Assembly: GCF_963975745.1 (NCBI RefSeq)
Contig: NZ_CAXBIB010000005.1
Location: 1 to 64,000, forward strand
From: Parvibaculum sp963975745
GTDB lineage: Bacteria > Pseudomonadota > Alphaproteobacteria > Parvibaculales > Parvibaculaceae
Direction of reading: 5' to 3'
DNA length: 64,000 bases
In this document: positions 29,711-38,156 of the stretch, in pieces
Position numbering within the stretch: the first letter of the stretch is position 1
Layout of the letters: each line of letters opens with the position of its first letter
Made by a program: the position numbers and the translations under genes
The notes under the pieces: generated by a model
Told to the model about the DNA's origin: nothing
The model's database searches: none
Seen by the model: the letters and a program-made list of their open reading frames with translations, nothing else

Positions 29711-30049
29711 ATGAAGCTCGTTATGGCGATCATCAAGCCATTCAAGCTGGACGAGGTTCGCGAAGCGCTGACCGCGATCGGAGTCCAGGGACTGACAGTG
29801 ACGGAAGTCAAGGGTTACGGCCGTCAGAAGGGTCAGACCGAAATCTACCGCGGCGCTGAATACGCCGTGAACTTTCTGCCGAAGCTGAAGATCGAGGTCG
29901 TGGTGGCGACCGACCAGGCCGATGCGGTCGTGTCGACCATCAGCGGCGCGGCCAAGACCGGACAGATCGGCGACGGCAAGATTTTTGTGATTTCCGTGGA
30001 GCAGGTGCTGCGTATTCGTACCGGCGAAACGGACGCGGAAGCTATTTGA
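29711..30049 (+). CDS. glnK: PII nitrogen regulatory protein
   Basis: 112-residue trimeric PII signal protein that reports glutamine, 2-oxoglutarate and ATP/ADP status and blocks AmtB. The T-loop GYGRQKGQTEIYRGAEY carries Tyr51, the uridylylation site; TGQIGDGKIFV and RIRTGE form the ATP site. Its position directly before an amtB gene, under one sigma-54-like promoter, is the classic glnK-amtB operon and is why glnK is preferred to glnB. Confidence 0.95.
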   Translation: MKLVMAIIKPFKLDEVREALTAIGVQGLTVTEVKGYGRQKGQTEIYRGAEYAVNFLPKLKIEVVVATDQADAVVSTISGAAKTGQIGDGKIFVISVEQVLRIRTGETDAEAI

Positions 30050-30114
30050 TCCCTATGCGGATTGATGAACCTTCGCGGCAACGGGGACGGCAACCCTCGA
30101 AAGAGAGAGGAACG

Positions 30115-31458
30115 ATGAACAAGATTGGACGATACACACGCCTGGCAGGCACGGTGGGGCTCGCAGTGCTGGCCCTGACCGTTCCCGCGCTGGCGCAGGA
30201 AGCCGAAGAGGTCGCGGAAGAAGCCTTTGCTTTGAGCGCGCCGGAAACGGCTTATATTTTCAACACATTGCTGTTTCTGATCGGCGGCTTCCTCGTCATG
30301 TGGATGGCGGCAGGCTTCACCATGCTCGAAGCGGGCCTGGTGCGCTCAAAGAACGTCGCCATGCAGTGCACGAAGAACATCAGTCTCTATTCGATCGCCG
30401 GCATCCTCTACTATCTTGTCGGCTACAACCTGATGTATGACGGCGTCGATGGCGGCTATATCGGCTCGCTGGGACTGTGGGGCGTCGATGATTCGGGCGG
30501 CGTTGCCGATGACGGCACGGGCTATTCCTCGGCCTCCGACTGGTACTTCCAGATGGTCTTCGTCGCGACCGCCGCGTCGATCGTCTCGGGCACGCTGGCC
30601 GAGCGCATCCGTCTCTGGCCCTTCCTGATCTTCACTGTCTTCCTGACCGGCTTCATCTACCCGATCCAGGGCGCCTGGCAGTGGGGCGGCGGCTGGCTCA
30701 GCGAAATGGGCTTCTCCGACTTCGCCGGCTCGACCATCGTGCACTCGACGGGCGGCTGGGCCGCGCTGATGGGCGCGATCATCCTGGGCCCGCGTCTCGG
30801 CAAATACGTCAAGGGCGGCGGCATCAACCCGATGCCCGGCTCCTCGATGCCGCTGGCAACGCTTGGCACCTTCATCCTCTGGCTGGGCTGGTTCGGCTTC
30901 AACGGCGCCTCGCAGCTCGCGCTGGGCACCGTGGCGGACGCCAATGCCGTTGCGACCATCTTCATCAACACCAACATCGCGGCCGCTGGCGGCGTGGTGG
31001 CGGCGATGGCGATGACGCAGCTCCTCTACAAGAAGGTCGACGTCACCATGGCCCTCAACGGCGCGCTGGCCGGGCTGGTCTCGATCACGGCCGAACCGCT
31101 GGCCCCGACGCTCGGCTGGGCGCTTTGCATCGGCGCGGTGGGCGGCATCATCGTCGTGCTGACGGTGCCGCTCCTCGACAAGCTCCATATCGACGACGTG
31201 GTGGGCGCCATTCCGGTCCATCTCTTCGCCGGCATCTGGGGCACGATGGCCGTGCCGCTGACCAATGCCGACACCAGCTTCGCCGTCCAGGCCACAGGTG
31301 TCGTATCGATCGGCCTCTTCGTCGCCCTGACGAGCCTGATCCTCTGGCTGGCACTGCGCGTCACCATCGGCATCCGGGCCAGCGAGGAGGAGGAAATGAT
31401 GGGCATGGACAAGGCCGAGATCGGCGTCGAGGCCTATCCCGAGTTCGCCGCCCGCTAG
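30115..31458 (+). CDS. amtB: ammonium transporter (Amt) 2, glnK-linked
   Basis: 447 residues with a signal peptide ending VPALAQEAEE and an 11-helix Amt fold: NTLLFLIGGFLVMWMAAGF, SDFAGSTIVHSTGGWAALMG with the first pore His, and VGAIPVHLFAGIWGTMA with the second. The C-terminal tail GIRASEEEEMMGMDKAEIG is the GlnK-binding region. The start at 30115 follows GAGAGG, 65 bp after glnK. It differs clearly from amtB1 and amtB3 in sequence, so the three are not recent copies. Confidence 0.95.
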   Translation: MNKIGRYTRLAGTVGLAVLALTVPALAQEAEEVAEEAFALSAPETAYIFNTLLFLIGGFLVMWMAAGFTMLEAGLVRSKNVAMQCTKNISLYSIAGILYYLVGYNLMYDGVDGGYIGSLGLWGVDDSGGVADDGTGYSSASDWYFQMVFVATAASIVSGTLAERIRLWPFLIFTVFLTGFIYPIQGAWQWGGGWLSEMGFSDFAGSTIVHSTGGWAALMGAIILGPRLGKYVKGGGINPMPGSSMPLATLGTFILWLGWFGFNGASQLALGTVADANAVATIFINTNIAAAGGVVAAMAMTQLLYKKVDVTMALNGALAGLVSITAEPLAPTLGWALCIGAVGGIIVVLTVPLLDKLHIDDVVGAIPVHLFAGIWGTMAVPLTNADTSFAVQATGVVSIGLFVALTSLILWLALRVTIGIRASEEEEMMGMDKAEIGVEAYPEFAAR

Positions 31459-31564
31459 GGCGTCCGCAATCATGGGCGCGGAGGCCCTCCCCTCGGGCCT
31501 CCGCTCTCCTCCCGCAGCCGCCGGCGTCCTCTGCCACCAGATCGGGGCGCCGGTGGCCAACCTT

Positions 31565-31601
31565 GGAGCCCGGAAGGTCCCCCCTCCCGGGCTCCATTTT
31601 T
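31565..31601 (+). terminator. terminator of glnK-amtB2
   Basis: 9-bp stem GGAGCCCGG/CCGGGCTCC with a 13-base loop, followed by ATTTTT. About 105 bp after the amtB2 stop. Confidence 0.7.
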
Positions 31602-31635
31602 GTCCGGCCCCGCCCAGACGACCGGCCGCGCGACC

Positions 31636-31677
31636 GCCCAATTTCTGTTCAGGCTCGAGTCTGCACAGGAATTGGGC
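31636..31677. promoter_or_regulatory. 42-bp imperfect dyad with NtrC-like arms
   Basis: Centred on CTCGAG (31654-31659); 36 of 42 positions are symmetric. Each arm carries an NtrC-like motif pointing outward: TGCACAGGAATTGGGCC on the plus strand (31662-31678) and TGAACAGAAATTGGGC on the minus strand. It ends about 107 bp upstream of the sigma-54-like element. There is no T-run, so a terminator is unlikely. Confidence 0.55.
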
Positions 31678-31784
31678 CGTCTGCCTCGAAACCGTGGTCA
31701 AACACTAGGCGCCTTGCGCCGCCTTCAGCCGCCGCCATGCCACGAAACCCTTGATTGCCGCTGCCTTCCAAAACGTCATCACCA

Positions 31785-31799
31785 TGGCATGCCTCTTGA
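31785..31799 (+). promoter_or_regulatory. sigma-54-like promoter of amtB3
   Basis: TGGCATG-N4-TTGA followed by TTGG. It shares GGCAYG, spacing and the TTGATTGG tail with the glnK promoter and lies about 80 bp before the amtB3 start. Confidence 0.65.
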
Positions 31800-31878
31800 T
31801 TGGGCAGGACGCTGAAGAACAGGTCCGGCAGGGGGAGCTTGCCCGGACATCTGGTGGCAACGAACAGGGAGATCCCTC

Positions 31879-33129
31879 ATGGATCCGATCGAAAGCACCG
31901 GCGCCGGTCTCGGCGCAGGCGGCGACGTCTTTTTCATTCTGATGGGCGCCATTCTGGTCTTTGCGATGCATTCGGGCTTCGCCTTTCTCGAAGTCGGCAC
32001 CGTGCGTCACAAGAACCAGGTCAACGCGCTGGTCAAGATCCTGGCCGACTTCGCGGTCTCGACGGTCAGCTACTTCTTCATCGGCTACAGCGTTGCCTAT
32101 GGCGTCGACTTCCTGGTCAGCGCCGCCGAACTGAGCGGCGCCACCGAGGGCGCAAGCTACGGCCCGCAAGGCGTCGATCTGGTCAAGTTCTTCTTCCTGC
32201 TGACCTTCGCCGCCGCCATTCCGGCGATCATTTCGGGCGGTATTGCCGAGCGCGCCCGCTTCTGGCCGCAGGCCATGGCGACCGCCATCATCGTCGGCCT
32301 GGTCTATCCCTTCTATGAAGGCCTGGTCTGGAACGGCAATTGGGGCTTCCAGGACTGGCTCGAAACGGCCTTCGGCGCGCCCTTCCACGACTTCGCCGGT
32401 TCGATCGTCGTTCACGCCGTCGGCGGCTGGCTGGCCTTTGCTGCCGTCATCATGCTGGGCCGCCGCGCCGGCCGCTATACCAAGGAAGGAAAGCTGATCG
32501 GCTTCCCGCCCTCCTCGATCCCCTGGCTGGCGCTCGGTTCCTGGCTTCTCTGCATCGGCTGGTTCGGCTTCAACGTGGTCTCGGCCCAGTCGCTCGAAGG
32601 CGTCTCCGGCCTTGTCGCAATGAACTCGGTGCTGGCCATGGCAGGCGGCATCCTGGCATCCCTCGTCATTGGCAAGAACGATCCGGGCTTCATTCACAAC
32701 GGCGCGCTGGCCGGCCTCGTCGCCGTCTGCGCCGGTTCGGACATCATGCATCCGGTCGGCTCGCTGATTGTCGGCGGCGTCGCCGGTGCGCTTTTCGTGG
32801 TCATGTTCGACTTCTGCCAGCGCCGCCTGCGCATCGACGACGTGCTGGGCGTCTGGCCGCTGCACGGGCTGTGCGGTCTCTGGGGCGGTCTGGCGGCCGG
32901 CATCTTCGGCATGGCCGAACTGGGCGGGCTCGGCGGTGTCAGCTTCATGAGCCAGCTTGTCGGCTCGCTGGCCGGGGCGGTCTATGCGGCCGCGCTGGGC
33001 TTCGTGGTCTATGGCGGGCTGAAACTGATCATCGGCATTCGCCTGACCCAGGAAGAAGAGCATCGCGGCGCCGATCTCTCGATCCACAGCATCGGCGCCA
33101 ATCCGGAATCGGAAATACCGGTTCGCTGA
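31879..33129 (+). CDS. amtB: ammonium transporter (Amt) 3, no signal peptide
   Basis: 416 residues. Amt fold with GAILVFAMHSGFAFLEVGTVRHKN, FHDFAGSIVVHAVGGWLAF (first pore His) and LGVWPLHGLCGLWGGLAAG (second His). Unlike the two others it begins directly in the mature protein (MDPIESTGAGLGAGG), so it belongs to a different Amt subgroup. The C-terminal tail IRLTQEEEHRGADLSIHSIG keeps the PII-contact type. Transcribed alone from its own sigma-54-like promoter. Confidence 0.94.
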   Translation: MDPIESTGAGLGAGGDVFFILMGAILVFAMHSGFAFLEVGTVRHKNQVNALVKILADFAVSTVSYFFIGYSVAYGVDFLVSAAELSGATEGASYGPQGVDLVKFFFLLTFAAAIPAIISGGIAERARFWPQAMATAIIVGLVYPFYEGLVWNGNWGFQDWLETAFGAPFHDFAGSIVVHAVGGWLAFAAVIMLGRRAGRYTKEGKLIGFPPSSIPWLALGSWLLCIGWFGFNVVSAQSLEGVSGLVAMNSVLAMAGGILASLVIGKNDPGFIHNGALAGLVAVCAGSDIMHPVGSLIVGGVAGALFVVMFDFCQRRLRIDDVLGVWPLHGLCGLWGGLAAGIFGMAELGGLGGVSFMSQLVGSLAGAVYAAALGFVVYGGLKLIIGIRLTQEEEHRGADLSIHSIGANPESEIPVR

Positions 33130-33136
33130 CGCCACA

Positions 33137-33165
33137 ATCCGGGGCGGCGCAACGCCGCCCCGGAT
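33137..33165. terminator. strong stem-loop after amtB3
   Basis: 13-bp perfect GC-rich stem (ATCCGGGGCGGCG and its complement) with a CAA loop, 8 bp after the stop. There is no proper T-run, so it may be a terminator or an mRNA 3'-stabilising hairpin. Confidence 0.6.
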
Positions 33166-33167
33166 CA

Positions 33168-33182
33168 TTAATCAATGGTTAA
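33168..33182. promoter_or_regulatory. CtrA-like box upstream of the dapC-ftsK run
   Basis: TTAATCAATGGTTAA: a perfect TTAA-N7-TTAA, the core consensus of the alphaproteobacterial cell-cycle regulator CtrA. It is embedded in the dyad ATCATTAA/TTAATGAT (33164-33186). A half site TTAACCAT lies at 33306-33313, 51 bp before the aminotransferase start. Confidence 0.5.
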
Positions 33183-33363
33183 TGATTTGCTTGCAATTGT
33201 GTGGATAAGGCGCGGGAATTCCACAGCTTTTTCCACCGGTTGCAACCTTCGGCAGCACTGGACCCACCTGACTGCCACCGCTAAGATCGCGCCAGCTCAC
33301 GAAGCTTAACCATCGGAACCCGCCGATTTCCTGCAGATCCGGGCCGAACCCCGCGCGAGATAC

Positions 33364-34593
33364 ATGACGGACAGTGCCGCCTCCCGTTTCGACCGCCTGC
33401 CGGACAGCCCCTTCCCGCGCCTCAACGCGCTGATCGAGGGTCTGGCGCCCGGCAAGCCGCCGCTGGTCATGTCCCTGGGCGAGCCGCAACACGCCTTTCC
33501 GCCCTTCGTACTCGACGAAATCAACCGCCATGCGGGGCTTTTCGGCAAATATCCGCCGATTGTCGGCACCGCCGAATTCCGCGCCGCCGCCGCCGGCTGG
33601 CTCGGCCGGCGCTATGGGCTCGCCGATGAGATCGGCAAGGATCGGGCGCTCGATCCCGAAACCCGGATTCTGCCGGTCAACGGCACCCGCGAAGCACTCT
33701 TCAATATTGCGCTGGTGGCAACGCCGCCGCAAAAGCGCGGGCAACGGCCGGCCATCCTGATGCCCAACCCCTTCTATCAATGCTATGCGGCGGCCGCGCT
33801 GGCCGCCGGCGCCGAGCCGGTCTATGTCGCGGCGACCCGCGAAACCGGCTTCATGCCCGATTTCGAGGCCCTGCCGGAAGAACTTCTGGCCCGCACCGCC
33901 ATGATCTATTTCTGCTCGCCGGCCAACCCGCAAGGCGCGGTTGCGAGTCTCGACTGGCTGACCGCCCTGATCCGCCTCGCTCGCCGCCATGGCATCGTGC
34001 TGGCGATCGACGAATGCTATGCCGACATCTATGACCGCGAAGCCCCGGCCGGCGCCCTGCAGGCGGCGCTGGCCGCCGGCAAGGACGAGCCCGACCCCTT
34101 TGCCGATCTGATCGTCTTCCATTCGCTCTCCAAGCGCTCGAGCCTGCCGGGCCTGCGTTCGGGCTTTTGCGCCGGCGGCCGCATGCTGATGGCCCGCTTT
34201 CGCAATTTCCGCAACATCGCCGCCCCGCAAGTGCCTTTGCCGCTGATGGCGGCCTCCGCCGCCTGCTGGGCCGACGACGCCCATGCCGCCGCCAATCGCG
34301 ATCTTTATCGTGCCAAGATCGATGCCGCCGAACGCGTGCTGGGCAATCGCTTCGGCTTCTACCGGCCGGCCGGCGGTTTCTTTCTCTGGCTCGATGTCGG
34401 CGACGGCGAACGCGCCGCGCGCGACCTTTGGGTGCAGGCCGGCGTGAAAGTGTTGCCGGGCGCCTATCTCTCGCGCGAAGATTCGCCCTACGGTCCGCCG
34501 GGAAATCCGGGGGCCGCCTATATTCGCGTGGCGCTGGTCGACGGTCTCGCCGAAACCGAAGAGGCGCTGGTCCGCATGGCGGAGGTGTTGTGA
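33364..34593 (+). CDS. class I/II aminotransferase, DapC-like
   Basis: 409 residues of fold-type I PLP enzyme. FGKYPPIVGTAEFRAAAAGWL, PNPFYQCYAAAALAAGAEPVY and the PLP-lysine motif FHSLSKRSSLPGLRSGF resemble succinyldiaminopimelate aminotransferase (DapC) of the lysine/peptidoglycan pathway. The exact substrate is not proven by the sequence. It is the first gene of a run with ftsK, whose possible GTG start overlaps this gene's stop, so the two are probably coupled. Confidence 0.82.
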   Translation: MTDSAASRFDRLPDSPFPRLNALIEGLAPGKPPLVMSLGEPQHAFPPFVLDEINRHAGLFGKYPPIVGTAEFRAAAAGWLGRRYGLADEIGKDRALDPETRILPVNGTREALFNIALVATPPQKRGQRPAILMPNPFYQCYAAAALAAGAEPVYVAATRETGFMPDFEALPEELLARTAMIYFCSPANPQGAVASLDWLTALIRLARRHGIVLAIDECYADIYDREAPAGALQAALAAGKDEPDPFADLIVFHSLSKRSSLPGLRSGFCAGGRMLMARFRNFRNIAAPQVPLPLMAASAACWADDAHAAANRDLYRAKIDAAERVLGNRFGFYRPAGGFFLWLDVGDGERAARDLWVQAGVKVLPGAYLSREDSPYGPPGNPGAAYIRVALVDGLAETEEALVRMAEVL

Positions 34594-34697
34594 TCGGTGC
34601 CCTGACGCGGGCCGGCCGCAAACCCGCAGCGAAGAAAAGCAGGACGCCTCCGGGAAACGGCTCCCGGCGGCAGGACGCCCCGAGGGGCCATCGGAGG

Positions 34698-37271
34698 ATG
34701 CAGCGCGTGAGGAGCTGGCTCGTCAACCCGCTCGCCTATCTCCCGCCGGCGTTGCGCGCTTTTCTGGCGCGCCGTGTCTTCGAAGGCGTCGGCGTGCTTT
34801 TGCTGACGCTCGGCGCCTTCGGCTTGCTGGCCGTGCTGAGCTGGTCGATCGACGATCCGAGCCTCAATAACGCGACGACGCGCCCGCCCGGCAACTGGAT
34901 GGGCCTGCCCGGCGCCTATGTCGCCGACATTCTCCTGAACGCGCTGGGTCTGGCCTGCCTGCTTCTGTTGCTGCCCTGCTTCGTCTGGGGCGCGCGCGCC
35001 TTTGCGCATCGCGGCACGAATCTGCTGGTCTTCCGCGTTGCTGCCTGGCTGGCCGCCACGCTCTTTGCCGCCATGGCGCTCAGTGCGATGCCGCGCTTTG
35101 CCTTCTGGCCGCTGGCGCTCGGTCTTGGCGGATTGCTGGGCGACGGCCTGGCCGCACTCGGCTTCTCGCTCTTTTCGCCTTTCACGGTCGACGCGCTGGC
35201 CTGGACACTGACCGCGCTGCTGACGGCGCCGGTCGCGCTTTTGCTGATCCTGTTCGCCGCCGATATTTCCTTCGCCGATCTGAAGGCCGCCGCGCACTGG
35301 CTGCGCAACCTGCGCAAGGCCGACATCGACGCCGGGGAAGAGCGGCGCTACACATCGGGCGCGCGGCCGCGCCGCCGCGCGGACACAAGGGACGAGACGC
35401 CCCTCCGCCCGCACCGCCCCGATGTCGAGCCGAGCCGTCTGCGCATCCTCGCCTGGGAAATCGGCGACCGCCTGACCGACTGGCGCGACCGTCTGTTGCG
35501 CCAGGGCGATTACGCACCGTTGACGCCGGAAGAAATCGAGGCGGCTCGCGCCGGCCACCTCGGCGGCTTCGGTCAGCGCAATGCCGGCGAAACGGCTGCC
35601 GAGCGGCGCGCCCGCCGCCGTCAGACACGCGATGCGCAGGCCATCGGGGAACGTCTCGAACCGCGGCCGGCCAACCGTCCCGGCCCGCGCGTGGCGCGCA
35701 GCGATGTCAAACCGGCAAGGCCGTCGAACCGCGCCGCGCGTGAAGCGCAGCCGAAACTGCCGCTGGAACCGGCCGGCGACTATCAATTGCCCCCGCTCAG
35801 CCTGCTCGCAAGACCGAAGCCGCCGGCCATGACCGCCAAGCTGACCGACGAGGCGCTGCAGGCGAATGCCCGCCTCCTCGAATCCGTGCTCGACGATTTC
35901 GGTATTCGCGGCGAGATCATCTCGGTACGCCCCGGCCCGGTCGTCACGCTCTACGAACTCGAACCCGCACCCGGCATCAAGTCCTCCCGCGTGATCTCGC
36001 TGGCCGATGACATCGCCCGCTCGATGAGCGCCGTCTCGACCCGCGTCGCCGTCGTGCCCGGCCGCAATGTCATCGGCATCGAACTGCCCAATGCGCGCCG
36101 CGAAATGGTCTATCTGCGCGAACTGCTCGAAACGCGCGACTACGAGAATTCGAGTTCGAAGCTGACGCTGGCGCTCGGCAAGAATATCGGCGGCGAGCCG
36201 GTCCTGTCCGATCTCGCCCGCATGCCGCATCTGCTGATCGCCGGCACGACCGGCTCCGGCAAGTCGGTCGGCATCAACACGATGATCCTGTCGCTGCTCT
36301 ACCGGCTCTCGCCCGATCAGTGCAAGCTGATCATGATCGACCCCAAGATGCTGGAACTCAGCGTCTATGACGGCATTCCCCATCTCCTTGCGCCCGTCGT
36401 CACCGAACCCAAGAAGGCCGTCGTCGCGCTGAAATGGGTCGTCAAGGAAATGGAAGACCGCTACCGCAAGATGTCGAAAGTTGGTGTACGGAATATCGAC
36501 GGCTACAACACCCGTGTCACGGAAGCCAATGCCCGCGGCGAGGTGCTGGTACGCACCGTGCAGACCGGCTTCGATCGCGAAACCGGCGAGGCGATCTACG
36601 AGGAAGAGGAAATGGACCTCGCGCCCATGCCCTTCATCGTCGTCATCGTCGACGAAATGGCCGACCTGATGATGGTCGCCGGCAAGGAGATCGAGGCTGC
36701 CGTGCAGCGTCTGGCGCAGATGGCACGCGCCGCAGGCATCCACATCATCACCGCGACGCAGCGTCCGAGCGTTGACGTCATCACCGGCACCATCAAGGCG
36801 AACTTCCCGACCCGCATTTCCTTCCAGGTCACCTCGAAGATCGACAGCCGCACGATCCTGGGCGAACAGGGCGCCGAACAGCTGCTCGGTCAGGGCGACA
36901 TGCTCTACATGGCCGGCGGCGGCCGCATCAGCCGCGTGCACGGTCCCTTCGTGTCGGACGAGGAGGTCGAGAAGATCGTGACCTTCCTGAAGAAGCAGGG
37001 CGTCCCCGAGTACCTGGAGGCCATCACCGCCGAGGACGAGGAGAGCGGCGATCCCTTTGCCTTCGACAGTCCCGGCTCGGGCGACGATCTCTATGACAAG
37101 GCGGTTGCCATCGTGGCGCGCGACAAGCGGGCCTCGACAAGCTACATCCAGCGCCGCCTGCAGATCGGCTACAATCGTGCCGCGCGCCTGATCGAGCTTA
37201 TGGAAGAACAGGGCGTGGTCAGCCCGCCCAATCATCAGGGAAAGCGCGAGGTTCTGGTCGGCGAACGTTGA
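34698..37271 (+). CDS. ftsK: DNA translocase FtsK
   Basis: About 857 residues: four N-terminal membrane helices (GVLLLTLGAFGLLAVLSW onward), a charged linker (about 210-380), and the motor with Walker A AGTTGSGKSVG (near 515) and Walker B VIVDEMADLMM (near 648). The C-terminal gamma winged helix includes STSYIQRRLQIGYNRAARLIELME. It pumps DNA at the septum and activates XerCD at dif. Start uncertain: ATG at 34698, or GTG at 34590, which has GGAGG four bases upstream, overlaps the aminotransferase stop and would add 36 basic residues. Confidence 0.95.
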   Translation: MQRVRSWLVNPLAYLPPALRAFLARRVFEGVGVLLLTLGAFGLLAVLSWSIDDPSLNNATTRPPGNWMGLPGAYVADILLNALGLACLLLLLPCFVWGARAFAHRGTNLLVFRVAAWLAATLFAAMALSAMPRFAFWPLALGLGGLLGDGLAALGFSLFSPFTVDALAWTLTALLTAPVALLLILFAADISFADLKAAAHWLRNLRKADIDAGEERRYTSGARPRRRADTRDETPLRPHRPDVEPSRLRILAWEIGDRLTDWRDRLLRQGDYAPLTPEEIEAARAGHLGGFGQRNAGETAAERRARRRQTRDAQAIGERLEPRPANRPGPRVARSDVKPARPSNRAAREAQPKLPLEPAGDYQLPPLSLLARPKPPAMTAKLTDEALQANARLLESVLDDFGIRGEIISVRPGPVVTLYELEPAPGIKSSRVISLADDIARSMSAVSTRVAVVPGRNVIGIELPNARREMVYLRELLETRDYENSSSKLTLALGKNIGGEPVLSDLARMPHLLIAGTTGSGKSVGINTMILSLLYRLSPDQCKLIMIDPKMLELSVYDGIPHLLAPVVTEPKKAVVALKWVVKEMEDRYRKMSKVGVRNIDGYNTRVTEANARGEVLVRTVQTGFDRETGEAIYEEEEMDLAPMPFIVVIVDEMADLMMVAGKEIEAAVQRLAQMARAAGIHIITATQRPSVDVITGTIKANFPTRISFQVTSKIDSRTILGEQGAEQLLGQGDMLYMAGGGRISRVHGPFVSDEEVEKIVTFLKKQGVPEYLEAITAEDEESGDPFAFDSPGSGDDLYDKAVAIVARDKRASTSYIQRRLQIGYNRAARLIELMEEQGVVSPPNHQGKREVLVGER

Positions 37272-37369
37272 TTTCAGACGCAAGCGCACGGCCCTGCCGT
37301 TAGGATTCCGGCAAGACAACGTCGCCAAAACGCCCAACCAGCCTCCAGATTTCGCCACAAAGGTTGCCC

Positions 37370-38074
37370 ATGTTGATCGCCATGAGAAACTTTGACCAGA
37401 ACCGGCGCCGCCGCCAGGGCATGCTGTTCGCGGCAGCCGCCATCGGTATCGGCATGCTGATCGTGGCTTTTGCCAGCGCCGGCGGAACCGCACGCGCCGA
37501 AACATCGGTGCCGCCGGGAGCCGCGACGCAGGACGACGCGGCCGCACTGGCCGCCGCAAGCGCCTATCTGGCGGCCCTGGAGAATATGCAGGGCGACTTC
37601 CTGCAGCTCGGGCCCGATGGCTCGGTTTCGGAGGGCAAGTTCTATCTGCGCCGTCCCGGCCGTCTGCGTTTCGAATATCAGCCGCCGGACAATCTCCTGG
37701 TGGTGGCCGACGGCACCTGGGTCGCGGTCAAGGACAGTGCCTCGCCGGCACAGCGCTACCCGATCGCCTCGACGCCGCTGAGCCTCTTTCTGGCCGCCGA
37801 TGTCGATCTCGCAAACAGCGCCCGGGTTCTCAAGGTCGAGAGCCAGCCCGGCGCCCTGCTGATCACCCTGGCCGACCGGGCCGGCGAGGCCCCCGGCCAG
37901 ATCACGCTGATTTTCGACCAGCCCAACATGCAGTTGCGCCAATGGGTCGTGACCGATGCCCAGGGCCTGCAAACGACAGTGGCCTTGCGCAATGTCCAGT
38001 CGGGCATTCGCGCCGACAATGCGCTCTTTACCCTGCGCGACGAGCAACGCCCGGCCGTGGGCGGCAAGCGATAG
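37370..38074 (+). CDS. lolA: LolA-like outer-membrane lipoprotein carrier
   Basis: 234 residues with an N-terminal hydrophobic segment (FAAAAIGIGMLIVAFASAGG, then a likely cleavage after TARA) and a LolA fold: YLAALENMQGDFLQ, GKFYLRRPGRLRFEYQPPDNLLVVADGTWV, PLSLFLAADVDL. LolA ferries lipoproteins across the periplasm to LolB. A second ATG at 37382 is an alternative start. It follows ftsK by about 100 bp, a common alphaproteobacterial order. Confidence 0.85.
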   Translation: MLIAMRNFDQNRRRRQGMLFAAAAIGIGMLIVAFASAGGTARAETSVPPGAATQDDAAALAAASAYLAALENMQGDFLQLGPDGSVSEGKFYLRRPGRLRFEYQPPDNLLVVADGTWVAVKDSASPAQRYPIASTPLSLFLAADVDLANSARVLKVESQPGALLITLADRAGEAPGQITLIFDQPNMQLRQWVVTDAQGLQTTVALRNVQSGIRADNALFTLRDEQRPAVGGKR

Positions 38075-38156
38075 GGCCTTCCGTCGAATATACTCGACAG
38101 CGGCAGGATGCAGCGCCTTGACCATGCATGGGGGCAGCATGGTAATTTGAACAGGC

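Larger units (their letters stand above)
31459..31878. other. regulatory intergenic region between amtB2 and amtB3
   Basis: 420 bp without a gene. Contains a hairpin GCGGAGGCCC/GGGCCTCCGC near 31480-31506, a T-tailed terminator at 31565-31601, a 42-bp dyad at 31636-31677, and the sigma-54-like promoter at 31785. Confidence 0.7.

Noticed and set aside
34518..37559. 1013-codon minus-strand frame opposite ftsK
   Set aside because: Asp/Arg/His-rich shadow without recognisable motifs.
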